Shown here piece by piece: positions 9,918 through 20,011 of a stretch of 64,000 nt of DNA (position 1 is the stretch's first letter; the number at the start of each line of letters is the position of its first letter). The translations under genes and the position numbers were made by a program. Origin of the DNA: Nitrospirota bacterium (lineage in GTDB: Bacteria > Nitrospirota > Nitrospiria > Nitrospirales > UBA8639); contig JAQBUF010000008.1 in the NCBI GenBank assembly GCA_027623995.1, positions 1-64,000 of the forward strand, written 5' to 3'. The notes under the pieces were generated by a model that saw only the letters and a program-made list of their open reading frames with translations, made no database searches and had not been told where the DNA came from.

Positions 9918-10205
9918 ATGCAAAATTTCATTGAAGGATTTCAATGGGCCATACCGGAAGCATTCCATGATGCTCTTTCAATATGTTCCTTCAATCGAGG
10001 AGATGTCTTTTACAGCCATCAGTGGGGGTATCTGTCATCTGAGAATCTGGCTCGTCAAAGTTCTCAGGAGTTCTTCAGCATTCAAATCATTGATGCTCAG
10101 AGTAAAAGTGCTCCTACAGAGTTACACTCAGATGAAGGGGGAGGTAAAAAGCGCCTCCATAGGTTCCATAAAAATTGGAATGCGCCAATTGTTGTTGCTG
10201 GGTGA
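9918..10205 (+). CDS. Possible hypothetical protein
   Basis: An open frame of 95 codons starting 10 bases after the SWIM gene. The first 65 residues look protein-like (FQWAIPEAFHDALSICSFNRGD, split by ordinary residues), but the end overlaps the minus-strand HD-GYP-like gene. I recognise no family. It may be the remains of a gene cut at the same join that truncated the HD-GYP-like gene. Confidence 0.25.
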   Translation: MQNFIEGFQWAIPEAFHDALSICSFNRGDVFYSHQWGYLSSENLARQSSQEFFSIQIIDAQSKSAPTELHSDEGGGKKRLHRFHKNWNAPIVVAG

Positions 10206-10896
10206 GGCGTCCCCCTTTGTATTGGATTTCACCATCATCCGAGACTTCGCCGATATCATGAAATAATGCCGCCATCCCCACCATATGGGCGTCATTAGGG
10301 GCGAGGTTCAAATCCCGAGCCACCACCATACTGAGGATGGCGGTATTTAACGAATGGTAATAAAACTCGTCCCCGATCTCGTTGTTTCCCATGAGATTCA
10401 TTAAGGCGACTAACGATCCATCATTGCTTAAAATGTCACCTAAGACATTCATGAGTTCTTCGGCTTTTCTCATTCCTTTGACATACCCACAGGTCACTTC
10501 CCGCATGAGAACTTTATTTTCATCGAGGACTTCTTGATAGGCCTGCTCGGCTTCCAGAAGTTGATTCCGTCGGTGGGCAAAGGCCTGCTTACGTTCCTCT
10601 TTTTCCTGGATCATTGCGAGGTCTTCAGCAGGATCATTTCCCGGATCATCGTCGGACCGTTCGATATTGACTTGTGGCTCCTCAGGTTCCGGTTCCACAT
10701 GAGTCGTTGGGGGAGGATCTGAGCGGTCAAAGTCATACAGGATTTTGACATTTCGTAATGACCGAAGCGTCTCAAGGTCTTTTTCTGTTTTGATCTTAAA
10801 GGTATTGGTGGGAAAGGGATGGCTGAACCAGGACCCGACTAATTTAATATATAGTCCCAGTCTCAGGTCGTTGGCATTGACACGTTCAAAGGCCAT
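10114..10896 (-). CDS. HD-GYP-like protein, C-terminally truncated
   Basis: The N-terminus (FERVNANDLRLGLYIKLVGSW) matches the DUF3391-type domain that precedes HD-GYP phosphodiesterases, with the typical KIKTEKDLETLR segment. A proline- and acid-rich linker and a helical region follow, then the HD core: YYHSLNTAILSM and AALFHDIGEV near residue 215. The family normally continues for about 120 more residues with the GYP motif, but here the frame ends 40 residues after the HD pair with unrelated sequence. It is therefore unlikely to hydrolyse cyclic di-GMP. Start at 10896 is well supported by the N-terminal match. Confidence 0.7.
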   Translation of the reverse strand: MAFERVNANDLRLGLYIKLVGSWFSHPFPTNTFKIKTEKDLETLRSLRNVKILYDFDRSDPPPTTHVEPEPEEPQVNIERSDDDPGNDPAEDLAMIQEKEERKQAFAHRRNQLLEAEQAYQEVLDENKVLMREVTCGYVKGMRKAEELMNVLGDILSNDGSLVALMNLMGNNEIGDEFYYHSLNTAILSMVVARDLNLAPNDAHMVGMAALFHDIGEVSDDGEIQYKGGRLTQQQQLAHSNFYGTYGGAFYLPLHLSVTL

Positions 10897-11675
10897 AGGG
10901 GGTCGTCAGTCGTGATAAAAAAATAATGAAGGCCAGAAGGATCGGCCCTCGGATGTTCCTTGAAACCTCGCTGACCCTTATCATCTCTCTCCGACTCGAT
11001 CTTCACAGGAAGGCATCTGTCATTGGAGAAGGGGTGCTGATCAATTCAGTATGTCGGTTTTTGAGGGGGGATTCTTAATCCTTGTCCGCTCTTTCATGAG
11101 CGAGGAACGTGCGTCCTTGGATAAGTGGAATGGCCTTGATCTGCATCGTGTTTCCTCATGGGACGTATGGCCATCTACGCTGTTTTTCCTAACGGAGAAA
11201 GGGTGATCCGGTTGGCTGACTGGCTGGTCTTTTCAAAAAAATACCCTGGGTTTTTGTCTGATCGTGAGCCTCGTGCAGATTTGAGTGTTGACGGGATTTT
11301 CGCCAGACCCATACATGCCAGAGACCGATGTGCAATGAAAGTCCAGAGTCCTGGGTCGGTGTGATCGTCGTTGATTGATTGGCTTTTCCGGAAAATGGAT
11401 TGTGCCAGGTCATAATGAGGAGCCCTCCATTGGCAGGGTATGATCATCATGGTTTCATCTGGTTGGGCGTCCTGCTCAACGTCTCTTGTTATGTCACTGT
11501 CGATCTTTATCGGAGATGAACTCTTTCAACTAAAGTTGGTCCAAGTTGATTCCTTCTGTGGCCTGGGAGTACAACATAAGGAAGAGACTTGTCCTAAGAA
11601 AATTAATCAATTTGTTTGGTTGAGGGATGTCCTCTGGCAAGCATTTCAATACACGAACAGAGATGAGGTGGTGTG
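10897..11675. other. Long gap without a supported gene
   Basis: About 780 bases between two divergent genes. Several short frames exist on both strands but none shows a ribosome site plus family-like sequence. The right end must hold the promoter and ribosome site (GAGGTGG) of the next gene. I see no repeat, RNA gene or insertion-sequence end. Confidence 0.5.
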
Positions 11676-12530
11676 ATGATGCGGAGGATGTGTGGGTTGG
11701 TTCTTCCTTTAGTGGTTCTAGTGGGATTCTCTGGGATAGTGTTCTTGGTTTCGCCTCTTCAGGCCGCGGATTTAACGTCTTCGGAACAACTTGGAAAAGA
11801 TGGGGCTCCCATGATGTTCATCCCCGCGGGTCCTTTTCAGATGGGGGTCACCAAATGGGCCAGAGATGGAGGGCGTGATGAATATCCCAGCCATGAAATC
11901 GATCTGCCAGACTACTATATTGATAAATATGAAGTGACGAATGGCCATTATTTGGAATTTATTCGTGAGACTGGGCACCGTGCCCCCAAACACCGTTCTG
12001 ATGACACCAAAGACTTATGGCAAGATGGGCTCATGCCGGAATCGATTGCCCTGTTGCCTGTGATTAACGTCGATTGGTTTGATGCGAAGGCCTATTGTGA
12101 ATGGGCGGGAAAACGGTTACCGACGGAGGCTGAATGGGAGAAGGCCGGAAAAGGCACGGATGATCGTCGATTTCCCTGGGGCAATGTTGAACCCACGCAT
12201 AAACACCTCAACTTTAATCAGAAATGGCGCGGCGAAAAAACCCTTGTTCCTGTTGGGATTTATGAGCCTGGAAAAAGTCCGTATGGCTTGTATGATATGG
12301 CTGGGAATGTCTGGGAGTGGGTCGCGGATTGGTATGATGTGGCCTATTATTCAAAGAGCCCACGGGTGAACCCGAAAGGTCCAGATCAAGGCAAATGGAA
12401 AGTCCTTCGAAGTTCAGGGTGGCAAGTTGAAACACCTCAGGTTCGGGTGTTCACCCGTGTGGCGAGTGATCCTTACGATCGGAATCATTCTACTGGTTTT
12501 CGGTGTGCCATGAATGCTTCAAAATCCTAA
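11676..12530 (+). CDS. Exported formylglycine-generating-enzyme-like (SUMF1) protein
   Basis: A signal peptide (MMRRMCG then a leucine/valine-rich core ending at LQAAD) precedes a complete SUMF1/FGE-sulfatase domain. Clear landmarks are FIPAGPFQMG, DYYIDKYEVTNGHYLEF, VDWFDAKAYCEWAGKRLPTE (split here as VDWFDAKAYC and EWAGKRLPTEAEWEKA), FPWGN, YGLYDMAGNVWEWVADW and the closing STGFRCAM. True FGEs oxidise a cysteine to formylglycine in sulfatases, but many bacterial members only bind ligands. The double-cysteine active site of aerobic FGEs is not obvious, so catalytic function is unproven. Confidence 0.8.
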   Translation: MMRRMCGLVLPLVVLVGFSGIVFLVSPLQAADLTSSEQLGKDGAPMMFIPAGPFQMGVTKWARDGGRDEYPSHEIDLPDYYIDKYEVTNGHYLEFIRETGHRAPKHRSDDTKDLWQDGLMPESIALLPVINVDWFDAKAYCEWAGKRLPTEAEWEKAGKGTDDRRFPWGNVEPTHKHLNFNQKWRGEKTLVPVGIYEPGKSPYGLYDMAGNVWEWVADWYDVAYYSKSPRVNPKGPDQGKWKVLRSSGWQVETPQVRVFTRVASDPYDRNHSTGFRCAMNASKS

Positions 12531-12591
12531 AAGTGCTTATATTTTTGAGTCGGATGGGGTCTAAACAAATTGGAGGTAAAAACGAAAGAGG

Positions 12592-12616
12592 AAAGATGCC
12601 TTGGTGGGAGCATCTT
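12592..12616 (-). terminator. Possible terminator of the CheY-like gene
   Basis: AAAGATGC pairs with GCATCTTT; read on the minus strand the hairpin is followed by CCTCTTTCG and five T's. The tract is interrupted, so this is tentative. Confidence 0.35.
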
Positions 12617-12641
12617 TGATAACCTTCAGAACGTGAATGAA

Positions 12642-13025
12642 TTATGCTGGTGGTTCAGGAACAGTGAGAAGTTGGTTGACCACCGTGAGGAAATTTTTCA
12701 AGTCAAAGGGCTTAGCTAAGATTTCCCGTGCACCCAAACGTTGGGCGATATGAAGCACATTGACAGCCCCTGGGGCAAATCCGCCAGAGATCGCCAACAC
12801 ATTGACCTGGGGATCCTGCTGTCTGAGTTCAGTCAATGTTTCGAACCCATCTTTTTCAGGGAGGATCATATCTAAAATGACCAGGTCTGTGAGCCCTTTT
12901 TTGTAATGTCTCAACCCATCCGCGCCATCCTCGCATTCAGTGACCTCGTGACCTTCCTGCACCAATGTCTCTTTCAATAATCCCCGAACCTGTGGTTCAT
13001 CTTCAATGAGTAGAATTTTGGCCAT
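12642..13025 (-). CDS. Single-domain response regulator (CheY-like)
   Basis: The 127 residues form one receiver domain. Acidic residues ED near 8-9, the phospho-acceptor Asp in LVILDMILPE near 52, Ser in AISGG near 80 and Lys in LAKPFD near 104 are all present. There is no output domain, so it must act by protein contact, in phosphorelay or at a motor or enzyme. It is separated by about 260 bases from the neighbouring regulator on the same strand and may be transcribed alone. Confidence 0.85.
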   Translation of the reverse strand: MAKILLIEDEPQVRGLLKETLVQEGHEVTECEDGADGLRHYKKGLTDLVILDMILPEKDGFETLTELRQQDPQVNVLAISGGFAPGAVNVLHIAQRLGAREILAKPFDLKNFLTVVNQLLTVPEPPA

Positions 13026-13289
13026 GATGACACTCCTTATTCCGTATCCTCGAATTCGCCATGAATTTCCTTGGCCGCCTAAATGATTAGGAAACTTTTC
13101 GACTCTTCCCTTGTCTAGGGTTTGACCAAGGGAGGGCAGTTCATGTGTTCAAACGAATGGGTATTCCAAGTATGAATTTCAGAATGACAAAGAAGGAAAG
13201 AAAGGAGTATCAGGTAAACCCCTTGAAAACATTAAAAAATTACCTGAGAGGAAAGGTTAAATATGCTGAGGGCCGTTTAGCTCGGTGCC

Positions 13290-13956
13290 TTATGGCTCTA
13301 CTGAGACTAAGCCCTGACGAATGGCGTACCGGACTAAACCGGCCAGATCATGAATATCCAATCGTTTCATGAGTTCGGTCCGATGGGTTTCTACTGTTTT
13401 AATACTGAAGGTTGATAAGCTGGGCAATATCTTTCGTGGTTTTTCCTTCGGCAACGAGCTGGAGAATTTCTCGTTGGCGGGAAGTCAGGTCTTTTATTGG
13501 CTCTGATCCCAGGGGAGGTTGTTGTAAAAACTTTGACACAATTGATTTAGAAATCGCAGGGGAGAGGTACATTTCTCCTCGCATGACAGATTTGATCGCT
13601 AATTCTAATTCTGACGGGTCAGCACCTTTGACCAAGTAGCCACTGGCTCCCACCAGTAATGCCTCTCGAACATATTCTTCATTGGTGTGCATGGAGAGAA
13701 TAATGATGTGGATTTTCTCGTGTACCTTTTTGATGCGAGGGATCGCTTCTAACCCATTGAGTCCTGGTATGGCAATATCCGTGAGTAAGATATCTGGCGA
13801 ATGCAGGTTGACCAACTCTATGGCTTCTCGACCGTCGTTGGCTTCCGCAACGACGGTGATGCCTTGGATATTTTCCAAGAGGGCGCGGATCCCTGCACGA
13901 ATTAAGGCGTGGTCATCAGCTAACAGGATGCGGATGGTGTCCATAAGGATAGTCAT
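13290..13956 (-). pseudogene. NarL/FixJ-type response regulator with frameshift in the HTH
   Basis: The receiver domain is complete (DDH near the start, LLTDIAIPG acceptor Asp, LSMHTNEEYV, YLVKGAD). The LuxR-type HTH begins normally ([24 protein letters not shown]) but the frame stops after INLQY at 13399. Removing one base at about 13407 restores [18 protein letters not shown] and then [17 protein letters not shown], with a stop at 13290-13292 and a normal length near 222 residues. The recognition helix is therefore lost in the sequence as given. The two ATGs at 13956 and 13944 are both possible starts. It lies downstream of the hybrid kinase on the same strand. Confidence 0.8.
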
Positions 13957-14171
13957 TGCAGGGGCATTTTTTCCAGTATGTGAAGTGGGAAATGTCTACG
14001 CTTTTCAGCCCTTTGGCCATGTTGAGAGGTCATCTCCAAAAGTATCGGCTATGAGGGGGAATGGGTTTCTTCGATCATGGTAATTCCTTTGAGTAGGCAA
14101 GCGTTGAATCAAAGTTCTAGCATGTCTTGGGCGGGAGGTAAATATTCCTGGGGAGGAATGGTGTTCGAGGA

Positions 14172-16136
14172 TTATCCATCAAGAATCTTCCGGATTGCGT
14201 GCCCGAGGTCATGATAGGTTAACGGTTTCATCAGGAAATCACGAATTCCTAGGCTTCGAGCTTTTTCTGGTGACATGGTGTGGCTAAAACCGGTACACAA
14301 AATAATGGGGAGGTCTGGTCGAAGGGTTAACAGTTCGCGGGCCAGAAGTTCTCCTGACATATTAGGCATGGTTTGGTCGGTCACGATCAGATCAAACCGC
14401 AGAGGATCTTGGCGAAATAGGGCCAAGGCTTCAATGCTACTGGTGCTAATAACAGTTGTGTAGCCTAATTGGGTGAGCCATTCTGCTCCAAGGCGAGCCA
14501 AGGGTTCTTCATCATCGACAAAGAGGATGGTGGCTGTCCCGCCCACCAGAGGAAGGATCGTCTGAGTTGGCGGTTCCAAGTATTCAAGTACTTGTGGGAA
14601 ATAAACTTCGACGGTGGTTCCTTCTCCTATGCGACTGGAGACAGAAATGGCTCCCCCATGACTCGTGACGATTCCATGAATGACTGAGAGACCGAGTCCT
14701 GTGCCTTCCCCAATGTTTTTGGTCGTAAAGTAGGGGTCAAAGATTTTAGGCACGAGGGTTTGAGGGATGCCGTGTCCGGTATCCTGGATCGTTAACCGAA
14801 GATATGGTCCCACTTGCAGGTCGGGGTGCTGTTTGGTGAGCGCCCGCGATACCTCTAGGTCTTCAAGCGTGACGGTGAGCGTTCCTCCAGTTTCCCGCAT
14901 GGCATGTTCGGCGTTGGCGCAAAGGTTGAATAGTACTTGATGGATTTGGGTAGGGTCGGCCAAAATCGTGTATTGAGCTCGCAGGTCTTGAACAATGGTA
15001 ATGGTGGTGGGCAGTGATGCACGGAGTAACTGAAGGCCTTCTTCGATAAGCGGTCCTAGATGCAAGGGTTTTCGTTCAGGTTTTTGTTGATGGCTAAAAG
15101 CCAAAATTTGTTGGACCAGGTGTTTGGCTCGTTTCCCGGCAAGTTGAATTTCGTGTAAATACGATGAGACTTTCTCTTGATCGTGGCTTCGAAGCATCGA
15201 GAGTTCCGTATAGCCGAGAATTGCCGCTAAAATATTATTGAAATCATGGGCGATTCCACCGGCCAATGTGCCAATGGCCTCCATTTTTTGGGACTGATGA
15301 AGTTTTTGTTGAGTTTCACGTAAGGCAGTCTCGGCTTCCTTCTGATCGGTCATATCTTCCCACAATCCTGCGAGTCGGTATATGTCCCCCTCTGCATCTT
15401 TAACGGGAAAGGTGCGTTCTCTAATCCAACGAATCTGGTTGCCGGGTCGAAGAATTCGATATTCATTGCAACTTTCAGTCAGGATAGTGTCGGTCAAGGC
15501 GCGGTGCATGTGAGGTCGGTCTTCCGGATGGATGAAGTCCTGAAATGACAAAGGATTGTTCAGCAAGCTTTGGCAACTTTGTCCCCAAATGGTTGCATAG
15601 GCCGGGCTCACATATAAGAGTTGACGACGGCATGGGGTGCTGAGCCAAAACACTTCATGGATATTTTCCGCCAGCTGACAAAATTGTTCATCCCGCTCCT
15701 GAAGGGATGCCGTGCGATCGGCCACTGCACGTTCTAATTCTTCAGTATATTGGTCTAAATGATTGAGGATCGCTCGATCAATTTGATGGAGGAGTTCCTT
15801 AGGATCGCTGCCCTTTTCAATATAAGCCATGACCCCCAAATTTATGGCTTCTTTGGCGGTATCAAGTGAGCTAAATCCGGTATTGATGATGATTTGTAAT
15901 CGGCGATTATTGGCTCGCAATTGTTCAATGACTGAAATCCCTTGTTGGTCTGGCAATTGAAGGTCGATCAACGCAATATCAAATCGTTGCTGTTGAGCTT
16001 GCGTGATGGTATCTGCCGCGGTTTTGCAGCCCACGACCTCATAGCCTTCTTCGCGCAAAAGAGCCACAATGGTTTCCAATTGAGCATCGTGGTCTTCTGT
16101 CACAAGGATGCGGCTATATCGTGATCTGGTGGACAA
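14172..16136 (-). CDS. Hybrid histidine kinase (REC-PAS-HisKA-HATPase-REC)
   Basis: The domain order over 654 residues is: N-terminal receiver (about 10-125, acceptor in IALIDLQLPD), PAS sensor (about 150-270, YRILRPGNQIRWIRER), HisKA with GGIAHDFNNILAAI (phospho-His near 300), HATPase_c with NLCANAEHAM (N box), DTGHGIP (G1), and GTGLGLSVIHGIV (G2), and a C-terminal receiver (FVDDEE, VTDQTMPNMSG, MKPLTY). No membrane segment is seen, so it is cytosolic. A receiver ahead of the kinase suggests it is itself controlled by another kinase, plausibly the CACHE kinase encoded upstream in the same cluster. Confidence 0.85.
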   Translation of the reverse strand: MSTRSRYSRILVTEDHDAQLETIVALLREEGYEVVGCKTAADTITQAQQQRFDIALIDLQLPDQQGISVIEQLRANNRRLQIIINTGFSSLDTAKEAINLGVMAYIEKGSDPKELLHQIDRAILNHLDQYTEELERAVADRTASLQERDEQFCQLAENIHEVFWLSTPCRRQLLYVSPAYATIWGQSCQSLLNNPLSFQDFIHPEDRPHMHRALTDTILTESCNEYRILRPGNQIRWIRERTFPVKDAEGDIYRLAGLWEDMTDQKEAETALRETQQKLHQSQKMEAIGTLAGGIAHDFNNILAAILGYTELSMLRSHDQEKVSSYLHEIQLAGKRAKHLVQQILAFSHQQKPERKPLHLGPLIEEGLQLLRASLPTTITIVQDLRAQYTILADPTQIHQVLFNLCANAEHAMRETGGTLTVTLEDLEVSRALTKQHPDLQVGPYLRLTIQDTGHGIPQTLVPKIFDPYFTTKNIGEGTGLGLSVIHGIVTSHGGAISVSSRIGEGTTVEVYFPQVLEYLEPPTQTILPLVGGTATILFVDDEEPLARLGAEWLTQLGYTTVISTSSIEALALFRQDPLRFDLIVTDQTMPNMSGELLARELLTLRPDLPIILCTGFSHTMSPEKARSLGIRDFLMKPLTYHDLGHAIRKILDG

Positions 16137-16166
16137 TGGAGGCGTACTCTTTCCGAGTCCTGGACT

Positions 16167-16928
16167 CTATGATGATAGAGGTTCTTGTGGTGGTTTGTGA
16201 ATCGCATTTGAGGCTTGTTGGCCTGAAATGCGGGTGAGTAAACTTAACAAATGATCGAGATCAAGAGGCTTTTGGAGAATGGTATAGGCTGTTTGCCTGA
16301 CTGCCTCACGTGCAATCTTTTCAAATTCTTCTTCTAATCCTGACATCATAATAGCGAGGGTGGTTGGGGTGAGATGTTTAATGGCGAGATAGAGTTCAAG
16401 TCCAGTCATGGCGGGGAGGGCGACATCGATCAAGACAATATCGAAGCGGATTTGTTCCACCAATTCAAGCGCATCATGTGGAGAAGTGGCGACGGTGACT
16501 CGGTAGCCTTGGTCTCGCAGTTTGTCATGAATGCGTTGCCCTTCGTCTTGATCGTCCTCAACCACTAAAATAGCTGTTTCTTGAACGTCTTGAATCAGGT
16601 TGATGACGCGCTGCAAGTTGAGCGGTTTTGAGAGAAACGCCACCGCCCCTTCATCTAACGCTACGCGCTTTAAATCATCGACCACATAGGCGCTCATGAG
16701 AATGACTTTGATTCCCTCTTGATGCCGTCGGATTTTTCGAAAGGCATCGACGCCATTTAACCCCGGCATGTGTACGTCCATGAGGACCACATCAAAAGCC
16801 TGTTGCTCGCATCGTTCCACGGCTTGGTCGCCGGTGGCGGCCTCTGTCACCGAATATCCCTCTTCTTCTAAGATTGCCGCTAAGGTCAGCCGCATATTTT
16901 TTTCGTCGTCAACGACTAAGATGTTCAT
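16167..16928 (-). CDS. Double-receiver response regulator
   Basis: Two consecutive receiver domains in 253 residues and no output domain. The first has DDEK, VVLMDVHMPG and FLSKPLN; the second has EDDQ, IVLIDVALPA and LQKPLD, each with acceptor Asp and the conserved Lys. Such proteins relay or integrate phosphoryl signals. The gene sits about 30 bases from the hybrid kinase and about 80 from the CACHE kinase, all on the minus strand, so a shared transcript and pathway are likely. Confidence 0.85.
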   Translation of the reverse strand: MNILVVDDEKNMRLTLAAILEEEGYSVTEAATGDQAVERCEQQAFDVVLMDVHMPGLNGVDAFRKIRRHQEGIKVILMSAYVVDDLKRVALDEGAVAFLSKPLNLQRVINLIQDVQETAILVVEDDQDEGQRIHDKLRDQGYRVTVATSPHDALELVEQIRFDIVLIDVALPAMTGLELYLAIKHLTPTTLAIMMSGLEEEFEKIAREAVRQTAYTILQKPLDLDHLLSLLTRISGQQASNAIHKPPQEPLSS

Positions 16929-17009
16929 GCTTCGCGTCCTACTTTTTGGTGCCAGATAAAAAAAGGGATACTTTACACTGGGCCGGTGAAGTTTGTCACT
17001 AGTGTCTCT

Positions 17010-19140
17010 TCATGTAGGCGGATGGTAGACCGGAAGGCGAATTTGAAAGGAGGCCCCACCGTCCTGTTTATCCATGGAAAGGATTGTCCCGCCATGACGT
17101 TCAATGATTTCTCGACATAAGGTCAAGCCTAACCCGGTCCCTTTGGCTTTGGTGGTGAAGAGTGGTTCAAATAACTGGGCACGGTTTTCTTCTGCAATGC
17201 CAGGGCCGGTGTCAGAAATTTCAATCTCGGATATGTCAGAACAATGCTGCGCATGGATGGAGATGTGGCCCTGTGATTCCATCGCCTGCCTGGCGTTATG
17301 AAGAACATTGTGGAGTACTTGAATAAACTGTTGAGGGTCCACCCAAATGATAAAAGGCTCCGATTCCAATTCAACATGGAAGGTGACTGTCTCGGGAAAG
17401 GGTTTTTCTTTAAGGACCTTTTCCAAAAGGGATTGGAGTGAGATGTTTTGTTTGATGGGTTCTTTCCCTCTGGCGACTTCTAGCAGACCTTGAATGATGA
17501 GGTCACTATTGTGGACTTCTTCTTCTAACATATCCAAGTACCGTATGGTCTGGTTATCAGAATTCGTGATCCGGCGTTTTAGCAAAAAAATCGCATTTCG
17601 CATGGCTCCCAAGGGGTTGCGCAATTCATGGGCAATGCTTCCTGAGAGTTGTCCCAGAGTTGCGAGCTTGGCTTGCGTGATGAGTGCGGCTTTGCTTTTG
17701 TCCAGTTCGGCCTCCACTTGCAGAGTTCGTTGCTCTTGTTCGGCAAGCAGTTGTGCTTGTAACTGGTAGAGCCGATTTGTGGTCTCTTTACGATCAGTGA
17801 TATCCACCATCGTGCCTTCTATGTGCTGAATGGTTCCGCTCCTATCTTGCACAGCGCGGATATTTCCCGAGGCCCATCGGATTTTTCCATCTCGACGGTA
17901 AAATTCGAATTCGAAATTGTTGATGGAGCCCCTGGCCTTGAGTGTTTGAAGAAGCTCCTGGCGCTGGTTTGGGTTAACATAGAATTGCTGGGCTAGGTCT
18001 GACATGGACTGTATGAGCATCTGTGGCGAGTCATACCCCAAGATTTTCGCCATGGCAGGATTGGCACTAATGAATTGGCCGGAGGGTGTGCTTTGAAATA
18101 TTCCATCGGGGGCATTTTCGAAAATCTCTCGGTACTTGGTTTCTGCCGCCATGACCTGTTGATGTTCGGATTCCACCTTGCGGGCTGACCAAAAAATAAT
18201 GCCGATTAGTGGGAGAAGCACGAGACTGATTCCTGCCCCCAGTTGGAAAATCTTGCCGTGGATGATAGGGAGGACATCAGCTTGGTCGATGCGAAGGAGA
18301 ACCCCCCAATTGGGATTGGGAAAATCATGAGTGGTTTGAGTCTGGGCAAAGCCTGTGATGACGGGAACGCCCCGCCGTTTGTGAATTTCTTCAATAAATC
18401 CGGATTTTCCTGAGGTGACAAGATTAGCTGAGGGCAGATCCAAGTCTGTCAGATTTATCGTTCGCTCTTCATGTAAAATAGAGTCTAGGAGAATCAGGCC
18501 TTTCTTGGTCAAGAGCTGCCATTCCACCGGGCTCTGAGTCTGTCTGGCTTGCTGAATGGCCTGTTGTGTTTTGGCAAAGATAGGATCCAAATGTGAAAGT
18601 GCAACCTCTGCCACGAGGCTTCTTTTGGTATTCCTTGAATGGGATGCCAGTGCACGAGTAAATATCAAGGACATATCTTTATTTGCCTCATCAAAGTGGC
18701 GGGGCAACTTCAATGTAGTAGGTGCGTCCGCTTTGAATGGCTGTGAGTCCTTGTAACTTTTCCCATTGTGGGTTGTTTTGAGGGTCCTGGAGAGATGAAT
18801 CTCGTCTTCCTGAAGGGTCGACAATAGAAAGGGAGCGAACGGCTGGATAGGAATTTTGGAGATTTTTTAGAATGCTGGTCATGGTTTCTGGATCTTGAGA
18901 TTCAGGTGCAAGGGATTGGGCGATGAAATCAATATCTTCAACTCGCTCGAGGATCCATCGATCAATTTTGTCGGCAATGTCCGTGGCGGCTAGGGCCAGG
19001 CTTTTTCCAGAATTCGCTAAAAGGTCGCGTTGAATGGCATGAAATCCATAGGAACCAATGATGACTAACGAAAATAGGATGCCAATGATCAACAGAAGCA
19101 AGCGGGTGAAGGGACGATGATGAGGGAGGTTGGAAGCCAT
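17010..19140 (-). pseudogene. Membrane sensor histidine kinase (dCACHE-PAS-HisKA-HATPase), frameshifted
   Basis: Two frames make one gene. The first (19140-18691) holds a membrane segment at about residues 13-35 and the first half of a periplasmic CACHE-like domain, ending at YYIEVAPP. The second frame continues from FDEANKDMSLIFTRALAS through the rest of the sensor, a second membrane segment (LGAGISLVLLPLIGIIF), a PAS domain (APDGIFQSTPSG), HisKA (GSIAHELRNPLGAM), and HATPase (LHNARQAM, DTGPGIA, GTGLGLTLCREI). The frames differ by one base at about 18690-18704. If the shift is real the sensor is split; if it is an error, the product is a normal kinase of about 710 residues. Confidence 0.8.
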
Positions 19141-19327
19141 CGTGCTCTCTCATGAAAGGCTTTGTGTGAGACCAGTAGTTTGCGAATGACGAGAATGACC
19201 CTATCACGTTCTCGAATTTCTGTGAATAGAAGTATTGAAAACAAGGGTCGATGGAGAGAGTTGGTGTCCTTCATTTAATATGAATCTGTTGACGTTCCAT
19301 GGGCGTTGAAGAGAAGGTGGGAACAGG

Positions 19328-19796
19328 GTGCAAGAATGCCATCTCACAAATAATGCTCTCTGGCTTTTTGGACTCGTTGGAGTAATTCTTCTGAAACTTA
19401 CCGGGTGCTCAGGTATTCCTGTCTCGGAAGTGAACGGTGTTGCATTAGAGCGACTCTTTTCTTCGGACCTTGACCGTCTCTCAAATGTTTCTGGAATGTG
19501 GGAGTATTGTGAGGGCCAGGTAGTGTATGATTTACTCTTAGATGGGCAGGGGAATGGATCGTATGATTGGCAGCAGGGCCACTTTAGAAACCGTGGTGTT
19601 GACGCAGGGTCAATGGAAAGGGACATGGGTCCAAGTTGGTAATGATCGAGAAGGTGGGTTTGAGGCTCGGCTTGCTGATAATGGCCTGTCGGCACGAGGA
19701 AGATGGTGGTACACGAGGGTAGGACATGATACCGATCCTTTGGAACCAGGGGGCGAATTTACCTTGCAACGCAAAGGCAGGCTTGAAGGATGCTGA
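19328..19796 (+). pseudogene. Small lipoprotein, frameshifted
   Basis: The first frame (from GTG 19328, preceded by GAAGGTGGG) gives a signal with a lipobox-like LKLTGC and then GMWEYCEGQVVYDLLLDGQG, ending at 19642. From about 19590 a second frame carries a natural-looking continuation: TVVLTQGQWKGTWVQVG, FEARLADNGLSARGRWWYTR and PGGEFTLQRKG, stopping at 19796. Together they describe a small beta-rich lipoprotein of about 155 residues. No family is recognised. One single-base lesion lies near YDWQQGHF. Confidence 0.6.
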
Positions 19797-19943
19797 TATG
19801 GAACAAAGACCCACTTGTCAGGAAATGATTGTGGTGATGTTTTGTAACGTCCTTGCTACCCATTGTTCGTTCCGATTCTTTGGAAGATATTACTAATGAT
19901 TTTGTTGTATTCTACCGAAGGATATTAATAGAGCTGTTATTCC

Positions 19944-19972
19944 TTGACACAGAACGCTGTGGGAATTATTCT
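19944..19972 (+). promoter_or_regulatory. Sigma-70-type promoter for the transglycosylase gene
   Basis: TTGACA at 19944-19949, a 17-base spacer and TATTCT at 19967-19972 lie about 40 bases ahead of the start of the MltD-like gene. Confidence 0.6.
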
Positions 19973-20011
19973 CATCAAGAATGCTTGTGAAGAGCCGAAA
20001 ATATTAAGAAA

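Noticed and set aside
11158-11676. Small genes in the 780-base gap
   Set aside because: Frames lack ribosome sites and recognisable sequence; antisense frames of similar length exist.
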